Assembly (NCBI GenBank): GCA_002794775.1
Contig: NBAY01000031.1
Location: forward strand, 62,001 to 126,000
Origin: Porodaedalea pini
Taxonomy: Eukaryota > Basidiomycota > Agaricomycetes > Hymenochaetales > Hymenochaetaceae
Reading direction: 5' to 3'
Length of the DNA stretch: 64,000 nt
A program made the translations under genes and the position numbers. Position 1 is the first letter of the stretch; every line of letters begins with the position of its first letter. Below, piece after piece: positions 36,362-47,253 of the stretch. The notes beneath the pieces are model-generated. The model made no database searches. It was not told the origin of the DNA and was given only the letters and a program-made list of their open reading frames with translations.

Positions 36362-39300
36362 GTATATGCAAACGACATCAATGGTTTTTCCGATTACGAA
36401 GTCCCTACCAATGTGAATGAGAAAAACAAGTATGAACAGCTGTTTGTGAGGGGAACTGGCGGACGCCAGCTGGACCTCCTCCTGAACGTCGGATACAATG
36501 TGGGAAGTGAAGTGAAAGAGGTGGATGCACATGCCCTCGTGGATTCGGGGTGTATGAGATCATGCATTGATGTGAGGTTTGTCGAACGCTATGGGTTGGA
36601 AACCAAGCGATACATCAGACCCCTTGCGGTGCTCAATGCAGATGGCATGCACAATGAGGCCAGTTTGATCGAGAGATACGTCGACGTCGAGCTACTGATT
36701 GGACATCACAAGGAAAGGATCATCCTTGCGGTGACGTCCCTGGCGTCGTCGAACATCTTCCTGGGCTACGACTGGCTTCAATGCCACAACCTGGAGGTCG
36801 ACTGGAAGACAGGTTTGATTGAATTCACCCATTGTCCAGAGGAGTGTGTGATCGAGAAGGAGGAGACAAGGAGGATGAGAGAGGTGCGAATGGACAAGGC
36901 ATCCTGGCCTGCATATCTCAATGACTTTGCCGACATCTTTAGCGAGAAAGGCTTCGAGAAGCTACCAGAACATCGCCCCTGGGATTACGTCATTGACTTG
37001 AAACCCGACTTCAAGCCTAGCAACTGTAAAATCTATCCATTGACATCGACGGAACAGGAGTCGCTGAAGGATTTCCTTGAGGAAAACTTGAAGTCAGGCC
37101 GCATACAAAAGTCGATCTCACCAATGGTGTTGCCCTTCTTTTTCATCAAGAAGGCCGACAAATCACTACGCCTGATCCAGGACTACCGTAAACTCAACGA
37201 AGGCACAATCAAGAACAAATATCCCCTCCCCCTCATCGACGAACTGGTCGACAAGGTCAAGAAGGTGAAGTTCATCACCAAGCTTGACCTTCACTGGGGA
37301 TATTACAATGTCTGGATCCGAGAAGGTGATGAATGGAAGGTAGCATTCTGCACAAACATGGGTCTATTCGAACCAACAGTCATGTTCTTTGGTCTTTGTA
37401 ATGCACTGGCAACGTTCCAGGCTTTTGTCAACCACATCTTCAAGGGATTGATCTACGACAACTTGATCATTGTCTACCTCGACGATATACTGATTCTCTC
37501 GCAGACTCTCAAGGAGCATATTGAGACGTCGAGGTGCGTCCTTCAAATCCTGTGAGAAAACGGTCTGTACCTGAAGCCTGAAAAGTGCAAGTTTGATGCC
37601 AAAGTCGTAAAGTACCTTGGCCACATCATCGGCAATGGCGAGATCAGAGTGGACCCGGTGAAGACGGAAGCGATCACAGACTGGCCCGTCCCATGAAACG
37701 TCAAACAGCTGCAACAGTTCCTCGGCATGGGCAACTGGTTACGATGGTTCATCAAGGATTACAGCAAGGTAGTCCATCCATTGACATCGCTGACTGGCAA
37801 GAAGGACTGGGTATGGGAGACCGAACAGCAGGAAGCGTTTGAGGAGCTGAGATGACATCTCTGCTCACCTCCAGTCCTGGCCATCACGAATGATGAGGGC
37901 CCTTTCTGCGTTGAGGCAGACTCATCAAACTTCGCACTTGGAGGTGTGTTGTTGCAGAAGCAGGAAGGCAAGTGGAGGGTAGTCGCCTACAGGTCCGAAG
38001 CACTCCTGCTGGCAGAATGAAACTATGAGATCTATGACAAGGAGATGCTCGCGATTGTTTCGGCACTCAAGGAATGGAGACAGTACCTTCTAGGCTCCTG
38101 TCACCCTATCAAGATCTGGTCTGATCACGCCAACCTCACCTACTTTAGGTCAGCGCAAAAGCTGAGCTATCGACAAGCTTGCTGGTGGACAGAACTCAAG
38201 GAATTTGGCTTCCACCTCGAGCACAAGTCAGGGAAAATGATGGGCAAGGTGGACTTACTGTCGCGAAAGACTGGTTACGATGAGGGGAAGGATGATAATG
38301 ATGGCATCGTGTTCATCAAGGAGAAGTGGCTGAGTCATGGAATGGTGAGGATGTCGCGTGACGAGGTGTTGGAACGAGTGGGTGAAGCGCAGAGGACGCA
38401 GAATGAGTCGGAGAGGCCATCAGGAATGACAGAAGTTGACAGTTTGTGGTGGATGAAGGGCAAGGTATACGTCCCGTCAACGATAAAGGAGTTGGTGTTG
38501 CGGGAGTGTCACGACTCGGTACTGGCTGGGCATCCAGGAGCGTCAAAGATGGTGGAACTTGTCTGTCGAGACTTCTGGTGGGTGTCAATGTTCTCTGACA
38601 TCTGAGCTTACATCCAAGGATGTGATTGCTGTCAGCAAACAAAGGCTCTGAGAGTGTCGAGGTCAAGACCACTCCATCCAAATACGGTCCCCGAAGCCCC
38701 CTGGGAAATCGTCACGGTCAACCTCATCAGAGAGCTTCCGGACTCTAAGGGGCACAATGCAATCTGCGTCTTCGTTGATAGGTTCTCGAAACAGATGCAC
38801 ACGATCCCAACAATGACAAAGTTGTCAGCGGAAGGCATGGCTCAGCTGTACCACGACCACGTCTTCTGCCTCCACGGCTTGCCAAAAAAGATCATCCATG
38901 ACTGAGGCACGCAGTTTGATGCGTCGATGATGAAGGAACTGTACAAACTCCTACACATCGAAGGCAACCCATCGACGGCGTACCACCCACAAACAGATGG
39001 TCAAACAGAACGCGTTAACCAGGAGCTCGAACAGTACCTTCGACTCTTCATTAACCATCGTCAATCGGACTGGAAGGACTGGCTCCCCCTCGCAGAGTTC
39101 ACATACAACAACTGCAAACACTCGGTGACAAAGATGTCCCCCTTCTATGCAAACACAGGACATCACCCCTTGAGCTTTGACACAACATGAACCTCATCTG
39201 CCAACATGTCGGCAGAAGAATTCACAAAGCACATCAAGGAGACTCATCGCGTTGCAAAGGACAACTTGGTCAAGGTGGCAGATGACATGAAGCGCTACCA

Positions 39301-39868
39301 TGACCAGACAGCAGGGACTTCGGTGGAGTACAAGGCTGGAGACAAGGTTTTCCTCGACGGGCGAAACATCAGCACAGATTCGCCGACGAAGAAACTCACT
39401 GACAAATGGTATGGCCCCTTCGAGATTGTTGACAAGGTGGGAGCTAGCGCGTACAAACTCAGGCTCCCCAAGTGATGGAAGAAGGTCCACCCAGTCTTCA
39501 ATGAGGCCCTGCTAAAGCCCGCCGTCGAACCGTCCTTCGAGAGCCAGAAACAACCAGCACCGCCGCCACCTGACATCATTGACAACGAGGAGGAGTACGA
39601 GATCAAAGAAGTTCTAGACTTGCATCTGCACCGAGGAAAGCTACAGTACCTCGTCAAGTGGGTTGGCTACAACGAACCGACTTGGCAGCCTGAGATGGAC
39701 TTTGGCAAGAACGCAAAGGAGGCGATCACTGAATTCTATTGAAAACATCCCGGCGCCCCTCAAAAACTCAACATTCCTCACCAACGACTTCACCCATGCT
39801 TCGTCAACACCAAACCAAATGACCTTGATCTTGGTTGGTCGGGACACCCAACCTTGAGGGGGCGGTAA
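36362..39868 (+). pseudogene. pol of element B
   Basis: Protease (HALVDSGCMRSCID), reverse transcriptase (IIVYLDDILIL), RNase H, integrase with HHCC and DDE regions, and a chromodomain, in the same order as in element C. At least nine in-frame TGA codons interrupt it (for example near 37553, 37853, 38018, 38603, 38903, 39188, 39473). It is a dead copy. Confidence 0.85.
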
Positions 39869-40594
39869 TGTCAGGACTCGAACTTTTCCTTTCTCTTATT
39901 TTCCTTTTTATCATTTCTTTTCTTTAATCACTCCTTTTCATTATAATTAATCATCTTTTCAATCATTTCCCACACTCCTTGCACACGACCTTCATTCATT
40001 CCATTCCAAGTTACATAAACTATACAGTACTTAGATAATCCGGTCTCACAATCGGCATGAATAAAAGGATTGAGGAACTTGCATGAACACTTGTTCTGCT
40101 TTTCCTCTTACCTCCGCGATGACCTAGGTGAGGCCGCGTCCCCCTCCTGTAGTAGAGTACATTGTATTAATCCTCTTACCTCCGCGATGACCTAGCCTGA
40201 GTAAAGTGTGTCCCGAGTCCCCGCTCGAGTATAGCACGTCCCAGACGACAGTCAGCCGAGGCCTGCTCAGTCCAAGTCATCTCCCAGACTCCCACCTAAC
40301 ATGAATAGCACATAGAGTCAAATAGGTCATAATTTCTTAGAGACATATAGTGATATAAAGGAGTCTATAGCCATGTGACTAGGCAGTGTCATACTTACTA
40401 GGGCATCTCAGGACCTCACACTTTTATTCAGATAGTGGGCAGATTGCAAAAATCATATATTATAATATGCAAATACATTGGATCTACTATTCTACTGGTG
40501 TAGCCATGCACTTCTGACTGCTGGCTTATCTCCCTGACTTCCTCATCAGACTTGCTCCATGATGATGCACATTAGATACACACATGTGTCTGCT

Positions 40595-42455
40595 ATGTTC
40601 CTTGATGTCCGACTTCACCCATTTCCTCTTCGCACTGTGAAAGGACTGTGACGCATTTGCTGTGAAGTGTCAGCATGATGCCATCCCATTTGGTCATGAC
40701 ACGCAGGTGAGACATGTACAGTGCTTTCGTGCACTCAAACATCTCCGGTTGGATAGTCTCGAGAAGTGCAGGTATGGCAATCTCCAGTTCTGCGACTGCT
40801 ATTAGTGCTTGAATGCCTGGATCACATTGCACAGAAAGTGTTTGCTTCTTCTGGATATCGAACGGACCGAGGAAGAGGCAAAGTAGCACATTCTGGACAA
40901 AGAGTCATTTGTAAGATTACAGGCAAACTGAGGAGCAAGAAATAATTATATGTTTACACTTTCTGTTCCCAGTCATTGAACTTGTAGCCAGGAGTGTAGC
41001 CGTCCCGTACATCCACCTTCACATGGATACCAGCTCTCCTGAGCATCTTTGCAAGCTCCTCACAGCGGTCGTATAATTCCTTCTTATTAGTACACATGGT
41101 GATACTGCAGGGGACAATGATTACTTGGATGCTCGTGATGTGTGGTGGGAGAACAAGACCTGGTTGTCGTCGTGGATCATGACCATAACTCCGATTGTGC
41201 ATGTGCTTAGACCCCATAAGTTCTGCCACGCAAATGATTTGCCACCGTTCAAACCCGTACCTTGCGGATCATCTGGGTCTTTGACCATAATGTTAGACAT
41301 CTCTGGCTGTGAAAAGTTTTGGCCAAGACAATGCGACGTCACAGCCTGGATGCCACAACCAGTCATCAGAATGAAGCCTTCCACAGTCATCGTGTACAGA
41401 CCACCGGTGAACTTCTCCTTCTCGGACTTGATGCTGGGGATGATGGGTATGGCAAGCAGCTCCTCATACATGCAATGATTTAAGCCAAGAATTTCCTGTA
41501 CTTCAGTGTTGGCCTCTTTCTTTGTGAGATGTGCAGTGTGGCCTTCCTGCCATAGGAATTAGCATGTACGGAGGAATGGCTGGGGGCTCGTGGATTCCCA
41601 GCGCACAACACTGTCTCACTGGTTGAGCTTGAGGGGGTAGATCACGATAGCTCTTGATCTATTCGGTGTAGTAGAGATACATGGCTGTTTCTGTGGCCGG
41701 ATGGATTGTTGAGCTCCTCAAGCTCAGAGCTCCCTCTGAAGGTGCATGTCAACATCGAGTTGGAAATCAAAAAATTTGAACACATATGTCCTGGTCATCC
41801 ATGCCACTTCCAGACAAAAGCCCTCAATGTGGTCCTTTTTGTGCTCGAGCACCTTGAGATGCAAATGTTGGGAAATCAGAATTCTGAACCATTCTGTGGT
41901 GAGTATGAACCTGAGATGCAGATGCTTGTTTTTTTAATAAATACCTTGGACTGCTTTCCAGATGCTGTATGACCAGGGATTAGGAATGTAGCATCCACAA
42001 ATGCTGTAGTAGTCTAACATACCAGCCTTGATCAGCACCTATGATACTTGTCAGCACTAAGTGAGTGATTACAGAACAATCAGCATACATTTGCATACCA
42101 AACCAGAAAGTCAACCTCTTTCTTCACACCAATAGCTATCTTCACGGCACCCTCAAATCTCCCTTCCTCTTTTGTTGCCTTTTCCTGGATGGCAATTGCA
42201 GATGTGAATGCAGCAGGCGCTGCAGCATCAGTCTTGAGTGTTGCAAAGTCTACTTCGTGAAACTTGATCTCCCCAGTTCCGAGAATGTGCAAGTATGAAG
42301 AAATGTTGGTTCCAGAGAGGAAGACAGTACAATTGGAGACGAGCGCACATATGGCAAAGGGGGAAGTTGATGATGCGAGCGATGCACCAAGGACCGTAAC
42401 AACCTTCGGGAACGTGTTGGCATCAGTTCCAACGAGGAAGCGACATTTGCAGTGA
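40595..42455 (-). pseudogene. prolyl-tRNA synthetase fragment (copy 2, in X)
   Basis: Minus strand, N to C. The linker (TSPFAICALVSNCTVFLSGT) and KIAIGVKKEVDF lead to LIKAGMLDYYSICGCYIPNP. A broken motif-2 region follows. Next come IKSEKEKFTGGLYTMTVEGF, SHCLGQNFSQPEM, FAWQNLWGLSTCTIGVMVMI, AGIHVKVDVRDGYTPGYKFN (anticodon-binding region) and IPALLETIQPEMFECTKALY. It is longer and more collinear than copy 1, which lost the middle and duplicated part of the linker. Stops and small indels make it non-functional. Confidence 0.82.
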
Positions 42456-42847
42456 ATGGGTTGGTAGCAGCGCTGATACAGTGCACACTCAAACAGGTTG
42501 GCAACGAGTTTGGCATCAGCCTCATTCACCTCAATAGCAGACATGACAAGCTTCTCGATGAGAAGATATCGATGCTCTGAGGGAAGTGCAGAGAAATACT
42601 CTTCTGCATCATCGAGATTGTGGATAGCGAAGAATTCCTTGCGGTCCTGGTCAGTCTTCTTTTCCGCTTGCTCCTTCGACATCAACAATTTTCCCATAGT
42701 CCTTCTCAAGAATCTCGCCCTCCTCACCCTCCTTGCTGTCATGAGTCTCAGTAGGACTATTCTCCAACTTCTCCTGCATGGGCTTCGAATGTGGAAGCAG
42801 GTTGAGTCTGGGATGCTGAGCAGGTTGGACAGGTTCCACAGATGCAT
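42080..42847 (-). other. 255-codon open chimeric frame, eIF4G MA3 to ProRS
   Basis: One uninterrupted minus-strand frame crosses the junction between eIF4G MA3 sequence (to about LFECALYQRCYQP) and ProRS linker (from about PKVVTVLGAS). The equivalent frame in copy 1 is 16210-16710. Whether it is transcribed is unknown. Confidence 0.6.
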
Positions 42848-44372
42848 TGTGGGTCAAGTCAATGCTCATTGTACAGCTTGACAGGTGACTTGGACGAGAC
42901 AAGGATGCAGTAGGAGCCTCATTAGCGGCCTCAGCGGCCTGCAGCATCTGGAACATGTTCATGTTTGAACTTGTCCTTGAAAGGCTTGCACTGTCGTGCT
43001 TGCTGTCTCCCTTCTTCGTGAGACGCTGGTCAGTCTGAAGTTCATGGTGCCGCTGCCCTTCTGAATCTTGCCAGAGTTCATCAGATTGCCCGCCTTATTT
43101 GCAGGCCTCAAAGGACCAGAGGTGACAGCCCATCCGTTGGGACCGACTTGAACATATCCGCCACGATCATGGCCATGGCATGAACCACCACGAGACATGG
43201 CCGACTGCGCTAAGTTATGTTGCTCCTGTTGTGCCTTCTCTTTCACAGCCTATATATTGGTAAGCACAAGTGAAATTGAGTAACAAAGCAAGAGCGCTTA
43301 CCATCTCATGAATCTGAGCAATTGTCGACGGAGCAGCGACCAAGTTGCGGGTAGTCCATTTCCTTTCCCGCAATTTAATCACATCCTGTCCAATAAAGTC
43401 AGCTCAATGAAAGGCTAGGAAACAGAGGGTATGCACTTGTAACATGAACAGCATACAAGATGACACATTGCTGCTCTTTGCAAGCTCCTTCATCCAATTG
43501 AAATAGACATCCATGTGTCCATGAGCCTTAGAGGTATCGAGCGCCCGACAAACACTTGTCAGTAGTTTACATAAACTTTCGATTTCTTCCTCCTCGGGAT
43601 TGTCGACGTTACTGAGCAGCTTCTTGATACATGATACATTCCATGAGCATCTGAAGCTTGAAGAGCTCATCGATGAACTTGACGAGTCTGAGACCTTGAC
43701 GCTTGGCCTTCTGAGCAGCATAGTATTCGTCTGAGTACAGCGCACTCTCACCAGCCTCCTTGTTTTCTTCCTTTTCATTGGCATCTTTAACAGCCTGATC
43801 CTCTATCGCCTTCATGAGAGCCACTGCCACCATCAACTCCTTCTGTGTCCAGCCGCACTCGAAGTCTTCCTGACAGCGATTCAGAAGGTACTTATGGAAA
43901 AGCAGACCACCTGTAATCGGCTTGCCCTCAGCATTGCAGATACCATCATCCTGCACATTCAGACTGATCTACTCCATCATCTTACAGCACAAGTGAGCAT
44001 ATATCTCACTCCAGGCCACCTCATCTGTCATCTTCTTGAACACAAGCCGAACAACCTGAATGAATGTATGCCCATCCTTCTCACTCTCACTCTTGTTTGC
44101 CCACACAATGATCTGGCTTGAGATGGACTCAAACTTCTCCATAGTGAGCTTGTTGAGTAGCAAACGGACCTTCTTGTTCACAATCTCAGGTGAACCTGGG
44201 TCATTCGATGCCCCACGCATGGACGTGCTGCCTGCAACCCAGCAGTTTTCAGACTGCTCGAGCAGCATAACATGTTCAAAGGAGGAAGCAGCATTCACAT
44301 TGAACTGACTGGCAGAAGCACTGATACGATTCGACTCATCATGTGTTGAGCTGCCACGTTTCCTACACGTAC
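42455..44372 (-). pseudogene. eIF4G fragment (copy 2, in X)
   Basis: Contains the MIF4G domain (VRLLLNKLTMEKFESISSQI, GLRLVKFIDELFKLQMLMEC) and the Ser/Arg linker (ARSAMSRGG-like AQSAMSRGGSCHGHDRGG). The MA3 start (AEKKTDQDRKEFFAIHNLDD) is followed by EYFSALPSEHRYLLIEKLVM, intact where copy 1 is deleted. Many CpG sites of copy 1 are TG or CA here. The junction to ProRS is the same as in copy 1. Its 5' side joins Prp3 sequence at about 44372, where copy 1 continues with more eIF4G. Confidence 0.85.
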
Positions 44373-44439
44373 TCTGGAAAATAGAAAGCATCAAGTAGGA
44401 GGGAAGCAGAAATTGGCATACTCGAAGACAGCACCAACA

Positions 44440-44913
44440 AGCCCTTTCCTTTCCTCTTCTAGCTTTCCATCTTCTTGTGGCATTGCTTGTCTGTAAACTT
44501 GTGCCCCATCTTCATCTTGCCATGGTTATGCTTGCGTGTCATGACCTTGCGCCACACGCATGTCTCGACATGTGAGGGATCTTGCACAGCATCGCTGGTC
44601 AGCACTTTTGCAAGATTTGCGAGGTGGGCTTTAGATGCGTCAGATGGAGAAAGACCCATGTGGATGCAGTTGCGCTTGTCCTACAGTTCTGCCTGCCAGC
44701 ACTGCTTGCACATCTTTTGCTCCCTCTTCGTAGCATGAGCGGCTTAATCTTCATCTTGTCCTTGTCACCCGGAGCAGGGATCTTTATGGGGTGTTGCACG
44801 TAGATGTTATGGGAGGGTCGAGAGTATGGATATTGAGCACAGATATTGAGTGCAGATATTCCTGCATTCAAATCATTGTAGGAGTCATTGGGTAAAAAGG
44901 CCATGCTTCACTA
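44440..44913 (-). pseudogene. Prp3 splicing-factor fragment (in X)
   Basis: Minus-strand frames match the C-terminal half of U4/U6 snRNP protein Prp3 in order: MAFLPNDSYNDLNAGISALN, NIYVQHPIKIPAPGDKDKMK, IKPLML, then after a frame change MGLSPSDASKAHLANLAKVL and SDAVQDPSHVETCVWRKVMT. HNHGKMKMGHKFTDKQ and, after another frame change, ERKGLVGAVFE follow. A GTATGC donor comes next, and an intron-like stretch ends TTTTCCAG at the join with eIF4G. Prp3 stabilises the U4/U6.U5 tri-snRNP. Element C is inserted just upstream, separating this part from the exon at 51232-51379. Confidence 0.72.
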
Positions 44914-44918
44914 CTCTG

Positions 44919-45332
44919 TGTTAGAACCTGAACTTTCACCTTTTCCTTTTATTTTCCCTTTTACCATTTCCTTTATTATATTCGTCCTTTTCATTATATT
45001 TACCCATCTTACACAATCATTCCCACACTACCTTCATTCGTTCCATTCCCACTTGTTATGTAATGTTAGGTAATATAGTCTCACGGTCGTCGCTATATAA
45101 GGTCTCAGGAATCGCATGAACTCCTTGTTCTGCTTTTCCTCTTACCTCCGCGACGACCTAGGTGAGACTCGTCCCCCTTGTATTAGTTTAGACTTGTATT
45201 AATCCTCTTACCTCCGCGACGACCTAGCCTGAGTAAGCGTGTCCCGAGTCTACGCTCAAGTATAGCACGTCCCAGACGACAGTCAGCCGAGGCCTGCCCA
45301 GTCCGAGTCGTCTCCCGGGCTCCCGCCTAACA
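44919..45332 (+). repeat. 5' LTR of element C
   Basis: Contains TATATAA at 45094-45100 and the presumed transcript start GTTCTGCTTTT at 45127-45137, 33 nt downstream of the TATA start. A 24-nt sequence ending GCGACGACCTAG occurs twice (45138-45161 and 45204-45227). The first copy is followed by GTGAGA and the second ends AG, so a 66-nt GT-AG intron (45162-45227) is possible. Confidence 0.9.
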
Positions 45333-45333
45333 T

Positions 45334-45344
45334 AAAAGCAGAAC
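45334..45344 (+). promoter_or_regulatory. self-complementary primer-binding site of element C
   Basis: AAAAGCAGAAC, one base inside the 5' LTR, is the exact reverse complement of 45127-45137 in the LTR. No TGG-type tRNA primer site is present. Confidence 0.75.
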
Positions 45345-46042
45345 CTCACCCAGGCTCATCCCCAGCGTAAGTCGTCGCTGTCGACTCGCCTTCACTCGGT
45401 CTAGAGGAGCGCTCCCCTCGACGGACTTGACGTGTAAACCCCCTAAACGACAACCCTCAACCCTGCCCGGACGTTTTCGGACGTTCGTGTATTACGTAAA
45501 TATATCAACCGACATTTCCCGACCCTGGCTCTACGAATTAGCCTCTGGTGGAGCACGCACCTAACGTGGACGTGGGTAACAAGACGAGTCCAAACTTCGA
45601 CGACAATCTCGTTTGTAATCTCACTCGGATCCTACCGCCTCGTCATCAACTTCGCTGACGAACCCGCTCAACGTTGGCGTAATCCCGGATCGAACGCGCA
45701 ACCGATCCCTGTCCCTCTGCCAACGTCAAGATAGATCTCACCGACGAACAGCAACGGGCCCTTCCTGCTTCAGCCTGTTGGGATCCAGACCGACCAGGCT
45801 ATGTCGCGACCAATAATAGCGGCGTCACTCACGACATCTGGTGGAGTGAAATCCGGCGCAGCTGGTATTCATCAGACGAACGAGGGAGGAGAGCAAGGTG
45901 GCCCCCAGCCGCTCCGTCGTCACCTGCACCGTCAACGTCTACGGTCAACCTACCACCGACCCCAGGTCCTTACCGCGAAACCAACAGAGACCCCTCACCG
46001 CCGACTCCTCCAGAACCTTCGACACCCGCACCCGAACTCGCG

Positions 46043-47122
46043 ATGTCAGCAGAAGGTTTCAGCCAACAGCAAATGGCGCAGATCGCGGCCATCGTTGCGA
46101 ATGCCTTCGCCCATCAGGCGAACAACGCCCCAGCACCGGTCGCGGCCGCTAACCCCCCGACCCCCAACATAGATGTCGCCCGGCCACGAGAATTCACTGG
46201 TGGCGACGATTACCTCGACTTCAGACGTGAAGTCCTCCTTTTTGTATCCGCAAATCCAAGTCGATACCCTACGTCAGAGAGTAAGATTTATGTAGCTCTC
46301 TCCTACCTGAAGGGTGGTAATGCGGCAACGTGGGCGCAGAACTACGTCGAGGAGTCGACAACGTCGGGGATCGTCACCTTCACCGACAGCTGGGAAAGAT
46401 TCCAGGAACGACTCGACGCCTCGTTCGACGACCCGAATCGCAAGGAGAAAGCACTGAAGGATTTCCGAGACAAGGTTCAGAAGGACCTAACCGCGGACGA
46501 GTTCTTCCAGAAGTTCGACGTGATAATTAAGCGCGCCGAGTTGAAAGACGACAGCGTCATCTGCGATCGCCTCAAGCGGGCGATGAACATCGAGGTGGTC
46601 CGTGGAGTGCTAAGGTCGACGCCAGTCCCAACGAAATACGAGGATTGGAAGAACAAGGCGATTGAAATAGACCGCGGCGAACAGCAGATTTGCGCTATCC
46701 AACGAGGACGCGCCTTTCTTCCCCCTCCTCGCCTACCACAACAAGCGCCCCCAGCTCGCCGTCAGGTAGCGGCCCCTCACGTCGACAGACGCGATGCGAC
46801 CGGCGTCACCTTTGGAGGCGCTGGTCAACCGATGGACGTCTCGATGAACGAGGCACAATGACGACGTGCGTGCTGGATCTGTGGTGGGCTGGGCCACTTT
46901 AAAGACAAGTGCCCACAGGCGAAACCGATCATCCAGCGCATGCTGGAACTGATGGCGCCAGGCGAACGTCGTGTCCTCGCCGACGAGCTCGGAGCGATGA
47001 AGGAGTCGGCCTTCGAGGAAGTCGTAGACACTCGGAGGTCGACGGTGGAGGACTATGTGGAGGAAGAAGGCGATAACGAAGAGGTTGTCGACTCGCAGGG
47101 TTTTGCGAATGGTCAGGCGTAG
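46043..47122 (+). CDS. gag of element C, one in-frame TGA
   Basis: Gag begins MSAEGFSQQQMAQIAAIVAN, has the capsid segment AATWAQNYVEESTTSGIVTF and ends with the zinc knuckle CWICGGLGHFKDKC. A TGA at 46859-46861 replaces Arg just before the knuckle (element B has CGG there). The frame is also open upstream to 45683 without an ATG. Near the end, GGGTTTT at 47098-47104 is a canonical -1 slippery heptamer in the gag phase, and the gag stop is at 47120-47122. Gag packages the RNA in virus-like particles. Confidence 0.85.
47098..47104 (+). promoter_or_regulatory. candidate -1 ribosomal frameshift site, gag to pol
   Basis: G GGT TTT in gag phase fits XXXYYYZ. The -1 frame is open from 47077 through to the pol stop at 50748, so slipping here would give one Gag-Pol protein. 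Confidence 0.55.
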
Positions 47123-47253
47123 CCATCGGGGCGACTGACCGAGAAGAACAAGAGACTTCGAATCCGGATCCGCTAAAATATAACCAACCGTTTGTACAAT
47201 ACGTAGATGCGAACAACGTCGATGGTTTTCCCGATTACGAAGTCTCCACCGGT

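Larger units (their letters stand above)
34054..40301 (+). mobile_element. element B, complete but decayed Ty3/gypsy
   Basis: LTRs of 433 bp each at 34054-34486 and 39869-40301 (TGTCAGG...CTAACA), 5-bp duplication TGAAT at 34049-34053 and 40302-40306, total 6,248 bp. The two LTRs differ at 14 positions (3.2%), all transitions. TATA-like AATAAAAG at 34245, GTTCTGCTTTT at 34278-34288 and complementary AAAAGCAGAAC at 34488-34498 just inside the LTR. The coding region has many nonsense codons. Confidence 0.9.

Noticed and set aside
45333..45350. tRNA-type primer-binding site
   Set aside because: The bases after the LTR do not begin TGG and match the LTR's own complement exactly.
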